The position numbers and the translations under genes were made by a program. Under the pieces are notes generated by a model. The model searched no databases. It was not told the origin of the DNA and saw nothing but the letters and a program-made list of their open reading frames with translations. Below, piece by piece: positions 53,248-62,562 of a stretch of 64,000 nt of DNA (position 1 is its first letter; the number at the start of each line of letters is the position of its first letter). Source of the stretch: a virus; IMG/VR virus record IMGVR_UViG_3300030085_004590, positions 40,432-104,431 of that record; one strand, 5' to 3'.

Positions 53248-56200
53248 ATGGCACAAATTATTAAACATAGAAGAGGTAATCTTGAAGTCCTTAAAGATGC
53301 AACAACGAGAGCTGGTGAGCTTTTGGTTGTTACTGGTTCAAGTGGACTTGGAACGATTGCTAATGGAGCAAGTTTAGTATTTGTTGGTATTGATGGTTCA
53401 ACGGCAACACCTGTAAACAAAATATTACAAGGTACAACCGTACCAGATTTGACTGGAGCATCCTACAACACCCATGTTGATGGTATTCCATTCTATGATA
53501 CCGATGATAACAAACTTTATATCCTTAACAAAGGTGGAAACATCGAAGTAAAAGCATCACCTGAAACTGGTGGAACTGGTATCGTATCAGGTTCATCACA
53601 AGTTTCATCTTCATTTGAACAAGTAGGTAGTGGGATAGTATCAGGTGCGGCTCAAATAAACTCATTAATAAACGATACAATAGCAGCAACAATTGTAGCA
53701 GAAATAGATAACGATGAAATACCAATTGCTAAATTAGCAGAAGATGCAATTACAATTAGTGGAACATCGGTAACTTTAGGTGGTGCAATAACTGACGAAA
53801 CTTTATTCGGAGGAACAGGTGTAGTTACTGGTTCAGCACAAATAACAAACATAGCAAATTCACAATTAGCTGGTTCAATTGCTAATGCAAAGTTAGCAAA
53901 TTCAGCAATAACAATTAGTGGAACATCTGTATCTCTTGGAGCTGCAATTACTGATGAAACTCTATTTGGTGGAACTGGTGTAGTATCTGGTTCAGCTCAA
54001 GTAGATGGAGCAAGTATAGCAAACAACTCTATTACAATTGCTGGTAACTCAACTGATTTAGGTGGTTCAGTTACTTTTGCAAATATAGCAAAAGGAACAG
54101 GTACAATATCTGGTTCGGCACAATTACTAAATGTTGCTACTGATTTTGGTACTGGTAGAGTAAGTGGTGAAGATTTTGGTGATGCAGCTGGAACATCTGA
54201 TTTTACTGGTTCATTCATTGGTGATGGTTCTGCTCTTACTGGTGTAGCAAGTACATTAGATATTAGTGGTTCATCTGGTAATGGAACAGTAGCTTTAAAA
54301 ACACAAGATTTAACAATAACTGGTACGGCAAATGAAATTGAAACTTCAGTATCAGGTCAAACAGTAACAATTGGAATACCAACAAACCCAACACTTGGTG
54401 GTAATGTAACTGTAACTGGTAACCTTACAGTAGAAGGAACAACAACTCAAGTTGATTCTACAACCGTAACAATCGGAGATAACATTTTAGAACTTAACTA
54501 TGGTGGTTCTGCAAATACAAGTGGTATTTTAACAAAAGATGCAACTGGTGGTTCAACTGTATCTGGTTCATTCTTATGGAATGCAACAAACGATAGATGG
54601 ACAGCAGGAAAATTAGGTTCAGAATCAAATGTATTATTAGCAAATGGTGATGGAGTAGTTTCTGGTTCATCTCAAGTTTTAGATATTTTAGCTTCACTTA
54701 ACTCAGCAACTGGTTCTTACCTAACAACTGTTGATATTTCATCTGATACGAATTTAGCAGTTTCAGACACTACTGAAGTTAATATGATTTTAACTGGTGA
54801 TACTATCTCTGCTGAACTAATCGGTGGAGTTGTTTCAGGTTCTGGTCAAGTAGTATTACAAAGTGCTGATAAAACTGGCTTTACAGGTGCTAGTTCTATC
54901 ACAACTTTAGGTACTATATCAACTGGTACTTGGAATGGAACTGCAATTGATAAAACATATTTAGATGATGAAGTACTAAACGCTTCTTTAAATGCGTTTA
55001 CTGCAAGTAATGCAAATACATCTCTTAACTCAGCAACTGGTTCATACTTAACCGCAGCTGGAATATCAGATGCTGCTTTCGATACAGGTTCTTCACCAGA
55101 TTCACTTGTATTCTTTGATGCAACTGATAGTGGTGTTAAGAGAGAAGCAATCGCTGATTTCTTAGGTGTTATCGCAGGTGATAATATCTCAGTTTCAAAT
55201 AATAGATTAAATGTAGAAGGTGGTGGTGATATTACATCAGTAACCGCTGGAGATGGTTTAAGTGGTGGTGGTACAACTGGTGATGTAACATTAGCAGTAC
55301 AAGTTGATGATTCATCAATCGAAACCAATTCTGATACATTAAGAGTAAAGGCATTAGGTATAACAAATGCAATGTTAGCAGGTTCAATTGCAAATGCAAA
55401 ATTATCAAACTCTGCAATAACTATTAGTGGTACTTCAGTATCATTAGGTAGTTCAATAACAGATGAAACTTTATTCGGTGGAGTTGGTGTAATAACTGGT
55501 TCTGCACAAGTAGTATCTGCATTATCAAATCAGGCAACTGATTTCGGTACTGGAAGAGTAAGTGGTGATGACTTTGGTAACACTGCTGGAGATACTGAGT
55601 TTACTGGTTCATTTAGTGGTGATGGTTCAAGTTTAACTGGTATTGCTAGTACATTAGATATTAGTGGTTCATCTGGTAATGGAACTGTTGCACTTAAAAC
55701 ACAAGATTTAACAATCGCTGGTACAACTAATGAAATTGAAACTTCGGTTTCTGGCCAAACAGTAACAATAGGATTACCTAATAATGTAACAGTTGGAAAC
55801 AACCTTACAGTTGGTGGTAACCTTACAGTAGAAGGTACAACGACTACTGTTGATTCAACTTCAGTAACAATTGGTGATAGAATCTTAGAACTTAACTACG
55901 CAAGAGGTGCTGGAGATGCAGGTTTATTAGTAACTGATGTCGATGGTACAACTGCTAGTGGTTCATTAATTTGGGATTCAGCAACTGATGCTTGGCAAGG
56001 TGGTGCATTAAGTTCTGAAAAAGAATTTGCGAGATTAAACGCTTCTCCAACTTCTAACAGAGTTCTTAAAGCAAATGCTAGTGGATTATTAGTTGACTCT
56101 TTAGTTTCTGATGATGGTACTAATGTAACTATAACAGGTACTGCGGAATTAAGAGTTAATGGAGCAACAGCAAGTGGATTTGCATTCTTCAATGCAGATA

Positions 56201-56301
56201 AATCTATTGAATCTGTTGCGGCATCTACTGATGGCGATTTAATTCAATGGAATGGTTCATCATTCGTTGCAAGTAACGAGGTTGATGGAGGCACATTCTA
56301 A
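53248..56301 (+). CDS. Tail fibre protein, 1017 aa
   Basis: It begins MAQIIKHRRGNLEVLKDATT, the short strand-plus-basic start (I-x-x-R-R-G) of Mtd_N-type fibre N termini, and GELLVVTGSSGLGTIANG. The body is built from fibre repeats of the type NAKLANSAITISGTSV, SLGAAITDETLFGG and DFTGSFIGDGSALTG, plus NLTVEGTTTTVDSTSVTIGD. The C terminus ends EVDGGTF. Several repeat blocks are nearly identical to blocks in the genes at 56462 and 62563. A strong terminator follows within 55 bases. Probably a trimeric fibre. Confidence 0.85.
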   Translation: MAQIIKHRRGNLEVLKDATTRAGELLVVTGSSGLGTIANGASLVFVGIDGSTATPVNKILQGTTVPDLTGASYNTHVDGIPFYDTDDNKLYILNKGGNIEVKASPETGGTGIVSGSSQVSSSFEQVGSGIVSGAAQINSLINDTIAATIVAEIDNDEIPIAKLAEDAITISGTSVTLGGAITDETLFGGTGVVTGSAQITNIANSQLAGSIANAKLANSAITISGTSVSLGAAITDETLFGGTGVVSGSAQVDGASIANNSITIAGNSTDLGGSVTFANIAKGTGTISGSAQLLNVATDFGTGRVSGEDFGDAAGTSDFTGSFIGDGSALTGVASTLDISGSSGNGTVALKTQDLTITGTANEIETSVSGQTVTIGIPTNPTLGGNVTVTGNLTVEGTTTQVDSTTVTIGDNILELNYGGSANTSGILTKDATGGSTVSGSFLWNATNDRWTAGKLGSESNVLLANGDGVVSGSSQVLDILASLNSATGSYLTTVDISSDTNLAVSDTTEVNMILTGDTISAELIGGVVSGSGQVVLQSADKTGFTGASSITTLGTISTGTWNGTAIDKTYLDDEVLNASLNAFTASNANTSLNSATGSYLTAAGISDAAFDTGSSPDSLVFFDATDSGVKREAIADFLGVIAGDNISVSNNRLNVEGGGDITSVTAGDGLSGGGTTGDVTLAVQVDDSSIETNSDTLRVKALGITNAMLAGSIANAKLSNSAITISGTSVSLGSSITDETLFGGVGVITGSAQVVSALSNQATDFGTGRVSGDDFGNTAGDTEFTGSFSGDGSSLTGIASTLDISGSSGNGTVALKTQDLTIAGTTNEIETSVSGQTVTIGLPNNVTVGNNLTVGGNLTVEGTTTTVDSTSVTIGDRILELNYARGAGDAGLLVTDVDGTTASGSLIWDSATDAWQGGALSSEKEFARLNASPTSNRVLKANASGLLVDSLVSDDGTNVTITGTAELRVNGATASGFAFFNADKSIESVAASTDGDLIQWNGSSFVASNEVDGGTF

Positions 56302-56322
56302 TAAGAATTTACTAAATAAAAC

Positions 56323-56355
56323 AATCCCCCTTCGTAAGTTGGGGGATTTTTTTTT
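56323..56355 (+). terminator. Rho-independent terminator after the 1017-aa fibre gene
   Basis: Perfect 8-bp stem AATCCCCC (56323-56330) and GGGGGATT (56341-56348), loop TTCGTAAGTT, then T to 56355. The loop is identical to that of the capsid terminator. Confidence 0.9.
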
Positions 56356-56371
56356 ATACTTTTTATTTTTT

Positions 56372-56383
56372 TATATTTATATA
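56372..56383 (+). promoter_or_regulatory. Putative phage promoter, TATATTTATATA
   Basis: A copy of the recurring motif just after the terminator, 78 bases before the ATG at 56462. The leader between holds the palindrome CCAAAATTTTGG (56409-56420). Confidence 0.5.
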
Positions 56384-56461
56384 GGTGGAATATTAATATA
56401 TAAAGAACCCAAAATTTTGGTCAAACATATTTATTAGTAATATAAAAGGAACATATAATAG

Positions 56462-59400
56462 ATGGCAACATTAAAATTTAGGAGAGGTACCTCATTTACA
56501 TCACCTCAGTTAGCAGAACCGTTTTTTAACACAGATAGTGATACACTACAAGTTGGTGATGGTTCTTCAAATATCACTTTATTAAAGATAGGTGAAAATG
56601 ATGGTAATGTTGTAGTTTCAGGTAGTATAGAAGTAACACAAGATTTAACAATAGGTGGAAACTTATATTTAGGTGATAATATAGCAGATAATATTGTTAT
56701 ATCAGCAGAACTAAGTTCATCTCTAATTCCAAACAATAACGATGCTTTTGATTTAGGTTCAGATACTAAAAGATGGGCAAACTTATATGCTGTTTCTGCA
56801 TCTATTCAAAATGTTTCATTCCCAGGTTCTGGTTTACTTTCTTCATCACAACAAGTAGATGATTTAGGATTCCTTAAAGTATTAGGTGATAGTGTAGTAT
56901 CTGGTTCAGAACAAATTACTGATGTTTTAACATCTGTAAATTCTTATACTGCATCAAATGATACAACTAATACAACACAAAATTCACGATTAGACCAATT
57001 ATCCACAGAGACGGGTTCTATTTCCACAGAACAAGCAAATCAAGATACAAGATTAGACCAACTTTCAACTGAAACTGGTTCTATATCAACAGAACAAGCT
57101 TTACAAGATACAAGATTAAATCAACTTGCATCTGCAACTGGTTCATATTTAACATCAACTGGTTCGGTAGATTATAGTGATATAACTTCAGTACCCGCTG
57201 GAATCGTTAGTGGTTCAATTCAAATTCTTGGGGGAAGTGATATAATAAGTAGTTCCGAACAAATTACTGATTTTGGATTTATATCATCATCTGATTCAAC
57301 TACTTCATTAAATTCATATACTGCATCAAATGATATTAATATTTCAAATATTCATTCATTTACTTCATCGAATGAAAATACATCTTTAAACACATTCACT
57401 GCAAGTAATGGAAATACATCACTAAATTCATATACTTCTTCAAATGATATTAATATTACTAATATTCATTCCACAACTGCATCATTTGAAAGTAGATTAG
57501 ATTTTTTAAGTAATGCTTCACATTCACATTCTAATAAAGCAAATCTTGATACAATTAATCAAGATTTATCAACAACATCAAATGTAACATTTAATACTGG
57601 TTCATTTACTGGTAATATGACAATTACTGGTGATTTGACTGTATTAGGTTCTTCAACTGAAATTTCTTCAACAGAATTAAGAATTGAAGATAAATTAATT
57701 ACAGTTGCAAGTGGTTCTGCAGATTCCGCAGCAGCAGATGGAGCAGGTTTAGAAATTGATGGAGCAGGAAAATCATTAAAATGGGACCACAATACATCTC
57801 AATTTGTATTAGATGCAAAAGTAAGTTCATCGGTAGGATTTAAAGGAGAAGGTGGAGAACTTACAGGTATTGATACAGACCAAGTAACTGAGGCAACAAA
57901 TAAATATTATACAGATGCTAGAGTAAAACAAAAAATGACTAATGAAGTTGCACACTCTGGTTCATTCTTAGGAACTGCAACGACATCAAATTTAACAGAA
58001 GGAACAAATTTATATTGGACTGAAACAAGATTTAGTTCATCTTTAGATGCAAGAGGAGTAATTAGTGGTTCTTCACAAATTACAATTACTGAATCTCAAA
58101 TTTCGGATTTATCACATACAAATATAACTTCATTAAATTCATATACTGCATCAAATGATACAACTAATACAACACAAAATACAAGATTAGACCAACTTTC
58201 AACTGAAACTGGTTCAATTACAACTGAACAGGCTTTACAAGATACTAGATTAAATCAACTTGCATCAGAAACTGGTTCTTACCTAACAAGTGTTGATATA
58301 TCTACTGATACAAATTTAGCGGTTTCGGATACAACTAATGTTGATATGATATTAACAGGTGATACTCTCTCTGCTAACTTGACTGGAGGGGTTGTATCGG
58401 GTTCTGCACAATTAAGTGGTACATTCTTATCAAAACTAGGAGACGGTGTGTTAAGCAGTTCAGCATTCAGTTCTCCATCACAAGGTACAGTAAGAGCTAC
58501 AATCAATGGAGTAAATACTGATGTAGATACTGGTTTACAATCTGCTGATTCACCAAGTTTCAATGGATTATCATTAACTTCAGTAACAGAAGTAGATAGT
58601 GGTGAGTATAGTGCTCTATTTATCAGTTCTTCAAACTTATTAGGAACAAGAGAATTAGGAACTTCAGCATTCCTACATTATTCAAACTCTATTGCAGATG
58701 GTAACTCACAAGTTATTGGTACTGCACAAGCAACAAAAAATTATATTGATGCTCAAATCATCGAAGCAGGTTCTGGTGATATTACTGAAGTACTTCCAGG
58801 TTTAGGTATGAGTGGTGGAGCACAAACTGGTTCTGCAACTCTTACATTAAATACTGGTTCATCACACTTTATAACTGGTGTAACTAATATTGCAGGTGGA
58901 GCTGTTGAACTAGGTTCATTAAATGCATACACGGCTTCTAATGATATTAATATTACAAATATTCATTCCACAACCTCATCACTAGAACAAAGAGTAGGAC
59001 AAATAGAATCAAATACTGGCTCATACGATGACCAAACTGTTATTACTTCGTTAAATGCATTTACTGCATCAAACGCTAATACATCATTAAACGCATTTAC
59101 ATCAAGTAATGCAAATACATCTTTAAATGAATATACTCAATCTGCAACATTCAGAGCAAGAGTTGATAATTATTTAGATGGTGGAAATGGTATTGCTTAT
59201 GGTAGTGGTACGATAGATGTAGATGGTACAGTATTAAGAACAATTGGAATGGGTGTAGTTACTGGTTCATCACAAATTGACCACGATGCAACTACAAACT
59301 TCGTAGCAAATGAACACATTGACCACTCTACAATTACAATTGGTAGTGGACAAGGTTTAAGTGGTGGTGGAACAATTAATGTAAGCAGAAGTATAACATT

Positions 59401-61837
59401 AGATACTGGTTCAACACACTTTGTAGAAGGTGTGGATAATAGATTAGGTTCACTAAACTCATACACTGCAAGTAATGCTATTAATATTTCAAATATTCAC
59501 TCTACAACTTCTTCATTAGAACAAAGAGTTGGACAAATTGAATCAAATACTGGTTCATATGATGACCAAACAGTAATCACATCACTTAACTCATATACTG
59601 CATCAAACGATACAACTAACACAACTCAAAATACAAGATTAGACCAATTAGCATCTGCAACTGGTTCGTATTTAACATCTTCTGGTTCAGTAGATTATAG
59701 TGATATAACTTCAGTACCAGCTGGAATTGTTAGTGGTTCATCTCAGACCGTAGCTCATTTAGTAAATAAAGATGTAAACTTTGGAACTGGTGATATAACT
59801 GCATCTGTTGTTGCAACAAGTACTATTCATCCAAATGTTGGTGATGATACCATATCTTTTAAAACAGGTACATATTTAGATGGAATACTTGAAGTTGAAG
59901 CAACAACTTTAAAAGGTTCAATAGCAGCTACAAATGGAGTTGTTTCTGGTTCATCACAAATAAATCTAGCATCAGCAACTGGTGTTGCAACTTCTGCCTC
60001 ATTCGCAGAAACTGCATCATTATCAACTTATACTGCTGAATGGATATTAGGTGCAGTTGGTTCATCTCATTACACCTTTACAGGCCCTGGTCATTTAACA
60101 GGTTCAAGTGACCCATCTCTTTACTTAGTAAGAGGACAACAATATAAATTTACAAATAATTCAGGTGGACATCCATTTAGAATTCAATCAACTGCAAATG
60201 GTTCAGCAGGTACACAATATAACAATGGTGTAACAAATCAAGATGCTGGTAATGGAACAACATTATTCTTTGATGTTCCAATGAACGCACCTGAAACTCT
60301 TTATTATCAATGTACTGCACATGGTAGTATGGGTGGCCCAATATACATCGTTGATTCAAATAGTATCGATGGTAGATTAGATACTCTTGAAGGAGAATCA
60401 CATGAAAACCCATTAACATTTAACGATACAAGTACTATTAACTTAGTAAGAAGTACTAATACAATTACTGCTCACGCAATTGGTGGAGTAGTTTCTGGTT
60501 CAGGTCAAATTAGTTTAGGTGCAGCTGCAGGTACTGTTGATATTTCATCACAAACAAACTTAGCAGTTTCAGATACATCAGAAGTTAATATGATTTTAAC
60601 TGGTGATACTATCTCTGCTGAATTAATAGGTGGAGTAGTTTCTGGTTCATCTCAAATAACAAATATTGCTAATTCACAATTAGCTGGTTCAATTGCAAAT
60701 GCAAAATTAGCAAATTCTGCAATCACAATTAGTGGAACTTCAGTTTCATTAGGTGGAAGTATTACTGATGAAACATTATTTGGTGGTACTGGTGTAATTA
60801 GTGGTTCATCTCAAGTATCACTTAGTGGATTTGATACAGAGGATTTATCTGAAGGTTCATCAAATCTTTACTACACAGATGCAAGAGTAAAAACAAAATT
60901 AGATGCTGAAGGTGTATTAAGTGGTTCAACACACGCAGGTAACCAAACATTCTCAAATAATGTAACTATTAGTGGAGATTTAGATGTAGCTGGAACAACT
61001 ACATATACTTCTACTAATAATGTAAATATTGGTGATAATATATTAGAACTTAACTTTGGTGGTTCTGCAACAACAGGTGGTATATATGTAAAAGATGCGA
61101 CTGGTGGTAATACTGTAAGTGGTTCTTTACTTTGGGATGCTACAAATGATTATTGGAAAGCAGGAGCACTAGGTTCTGAAGTACAAATTGCATTAGTAAA
61201 TGGAACATATAGTGGATTAAGAGCACAATCAACAACAAAAGGTGATGTTGGTTTAGGAAATGTTGAAAACACAGCACTATCAACTTGGGCTGGTTCATCT
61301 AACATTACAACTTTAGGTACTATTTCAACTGGTACTTGGCAAGGAACTGCTATAGATGATGCTTACTTATCAAATAATACTGCACATCTAAGTGGTACAC
61401 AAACATTTACAGGTCTTAAATCATTCTCATCGGCAGTTAACATAGATGCAACCGCACAATCAACTTCTAAAACAACAGGTGCCTTAATTGTAGATGGTGG
61501 TGTTGGTATTGCTAAAACATTAAATGTTGGAGAAGATGTTGTAGCATATGCATCTTCAGATGAAAGATTAAAAAATAATATACAACCAATTTCTAATCCA
61601 TTAGAAAAAATAAATCAGATTTCTGGTAATAGTTTTGTATGGGACGAAGAAAAACAAAATATTTATAAAGGTAAAGATTATGGAGTAATTGCTCAAGAGA
61701 TTGAAAATATCTTACCTGAATTGGTTGAAACACGAGAAAGTGGTTATAAAGCAGTAAAATACGAAAAACTTGTTTCACTATTAATAGAAGGTATCAAAGA
61801 GTTATCCAAAGAAGTTGAAGAATTAAAAAATAAATAG
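56462..61837 (+). CDS. Tail fibre, 1791 aa, with cupredoxin-like domain and S74 chaperone
   Basis: It begins MATLKFRRGTSFTSPQLAEP and TLQVGDGSSNITLLKIG, an Mtd_N-like fibre N terminus. The body alternates SGSSQI-type beta repeats with coiled-coil-like TRLDQLSTETGSI segments. Residues ~1198-1302 form a distinct domain, YTFTGPGHLT to GPIYIVDS, with His1237, Cys1284, His1287 and Met1290 (YYQCTAHGSMGG), the ligand spacing of amicyanin-type blue-copper proteins. The end (from Ala1697, ASSDERLKNN, then DYGVIAQEIENILPELVE) is an S74 intramolecular chaperone like that of the first gene. Probably a trimeric receptor-binding fibre that self-cleaves. Confidence 0.88.
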   Translation: MATLKFRRGTSFTSPQLAEPFFNTDSDTLQVGDGSSNITLLKIGENDGNVVVSGSIEVTQDLTIGGNLYLGDNIADNIVISAELSSSLIPNNNDAFDLGSDTKRWANLYAVSASIQNVSFPGSGLLSSSQQVDDLGFLKVLGDSVVSGSEQITDVLTSVNSYTASNDTTNTTQNSRLDQLSTETGSISTEQANQDTRLDQLSTETGSISTEQALQDTRLNQLASATGSYLTSTGSVDYSDITSVPAGIVSGSIQILGGSDIISSSEQITDFGFISSSDSTTSLNSYTASNDINISNIHSFTSSNENTSLNTFTASNGNTSLNSYTSSNDINITNIHSTTASFESRLDFLSNASHSHSNKANLDTINQDLSTTSNVTFNTGSFTGNMTITGDLTVLGSSTEISSTELRIEDKLITVASGSADSAAADGAGLEIDGAGKSLKWDHNTSQFVLDAKVSSSVGFKGEGGELTGIDTDQVTEATNKYYTDARVKQKMTNEVAHSGSFLGTATTSNLTEGTNLYWTETRFSSSLDARGVISGSSQITITESQISDLSHTNITSLNSYTASNDTTNTTQNTRLDQLSTETGSITTEQALQDTRLNQLASETGSYLTSVDISTDTNLAVSDTTNVDMILTGDTLSANLTGGVVSGSAQLSGTFLSKLGDGVLSSSAFSSPSQGTVRATINGVNTDVDTGLQSADSPSFNGLSLTSVTEVDSGEYSALFISSSNLLGTRELGTSAFLHYSNSIADGNSQVIGTAQATKNYIDAQIIEAGSGDITEVLPGLGMSGGAQTGSATLTLNTGSSHFITGVTNIAGGAVELGSLNAYTASNDINITNIHSTTSSLEQRVGQIESNTGSYDDQTVITSLNAFTASNANTSLNAFTSSNANTSLNEYTQSATFRARVDNYLDGGNGIAYGSGTIDVDGTVLRTIGMGVVTGSSQIDHDATTNFVANEHIDHSTITIGSGQGLSGGGTINVSRSITLDTGSTHFVEGVDNRLGSLNSYTASNAINISNIHSTTSSLEQRVGQIESNTGSYDDQTVITSLNSYTASNDTTNTTQNTRLDQLASATGSYLTSSGSVDYSDITSVPAGIVSGSSQTVAHLVNKDVNFGTGDITASVVATSTIHPNVGDDTISFKTGTYLDGILEVEATTLKGSIAATNGVVSGSSQINLASATGVATSASFAETASLSTYTAEWILGAVGSSHYTFTGPGHLTGSSDPSLYLVRGQQYKFTNNSGGHPFRIQSTANGSAGTQYNNGVTNQDAGNGTTLFFDVPMNAPETLYYQCTAHGSMGGPIYIVDSNSIDGRLDTLEGESHENPLTFNDTSTINLVRSTNTITAHAIGGVVSGSGQISLGAAAGTVDISSQTNLAVSDTSEVNMILTGDTISAELIGGVVSGSSQITNIANSQLAGSIANAKLANSAITISGTSVSLGGSITDETLFGGTGVISGSSQVSLSGFDTEDLSEGSSNLYYTDARVKTKLDAEGVLSGSTHAGNQTFSNNVTISGDLDVAGTTTYTSTNNVNIGDNILELNFGGSATTGGIYVKDATGGNTVSGSLLWDATNDYWKAGALGSEVQIALVNGTYSGLRAQSTTKGDVGLGNVENTALSTWAGSSNITTLGTISTGTWQGTAIDDAYLSNNTAHLSGTQTFTGLKSFSSAVNIDATAQSTSKTTGALIVDGGVGIAKTLNVGEDVVAYASSDERLKNNIQPISNPLEKINQISGNSFVWDEEKQNIYKGKDYGVIAQEIENILPELVETRESGYKAVKYEKLVSLLIEGIKELSKEVEELKNK

Positions 61838-61848
61838 GATACCACCAA

Positions 61849-62505
61849 ATGGCACAAATCATTAAATTAAAAAGAAGTACTACTCCAAGTGGGAAACCTA
61901 CTACTTCTAATTTATCTGTTGGTGAATTAGCAATAAATGTTAATGATGGGAAAGTATTTCTTAGAAAATCAGGTTCAGCAGTTGGTGATAACATAAAAGA
62001 ATTTGTAACACTTGACCATTCAGGTACCTTAAGTGGTTCTTTAAATATAACTGGTTCAATAACTGCAAGTGCTTTTAAAGGTGATGGTTCTGGTCTTTCT
62101 AATATTACAGCAGAAATATCTGAAAATGCAACTGTTACTGCATCATTTGCAAATACCGATACAATAAATGTAACTCACAATTTTAATAGTAAAAATATAA
62201 TGGTATCAGTTTATGATTCAAGTGATAGTATGATTATACCATCAGAAGTAAACTTAACCAGTCCAAATGTTGCACAAGTAGTATTATCAGCAAACGATAG
62301 TGGTTTTATAGTTGTTGCAAAAGGTGGACACATTGTAAGTGGTTCAGTAGATGCAAATCAGATTACTAATTTAGATGACCTTGTTGTAAATGAAGTTAAT
62401 GAATTAGGAGTGTTTAGTGGTTCTGCACAAGTATCACTAAGTGGAGATGTGACTGGTACTGCAGCAGCAACAGTTATATCCCAAGTAGATGGAGAAACTT
62501 TCTAA
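61849..62505 (+). CDS. Fibre-type virion protein, 218 aa
   Basis: It starts 11 bases after the S74 fibre. MAQIIKLKRSTTPSGKPTTS and VGELAINVNDGKVFLRKSGS form the Mtd_N-type fibre N terminus. A short beta-repeat part (SLNITGSITASAFKGDGSGL) leads to a central domain with NVTHNFNSKNIMVSVYDSSD, reminiscent of a compact carbohydrate- or receptor-binding beta fold. The protein ends QVDGETF, like two other fibre genes here. A short tip or adaptor fibre is plausible. Confidence 0.7.
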   Translation: MAQIIKLKRSTTPSGKPTTSNLSVGELAINVNDGKVFLRKSGSAVGDNIKEFVTLDHSGTLSGSLNITGSITASAFKGDGSGLSNITAEISENATVTASFANTDTINVTHNFNSKNIMVSVYDSSDSMIIPSEVNLTSPNVAQVVLSANDSGFIVVAKGGHIVSGSVDANQITNLDDLVVNEVNELGVFSGSAQVSLSGDVTGTAAATVISQVDGETF

Positions 62506-62529
62506 TATGTTGTTAGATAAAAAAATGTT

Positions 62530-62541
62530 TATATTTATATA
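62530..62541 (+). promoter_or_regulatory. Putative phage promoter, TATATTTATATA
   Basis: A copy of the recurring motif, 21 bases before the ATG at 62563; an AAAGGA ribosome site lies between. Confidence 0.5.
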
Positions 62542-62562
62542 AGATAAAGGAAGAAATTAAAA

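Noticed and set aside
56252-56437. A + strand 61-codon frame across the end of a fibre gene and its terminator
   Set aside because: It overlaps the real gene in another frame and runs through the strong terminator hairpin and T tract; it has no ribosome site and a low-complexity product.
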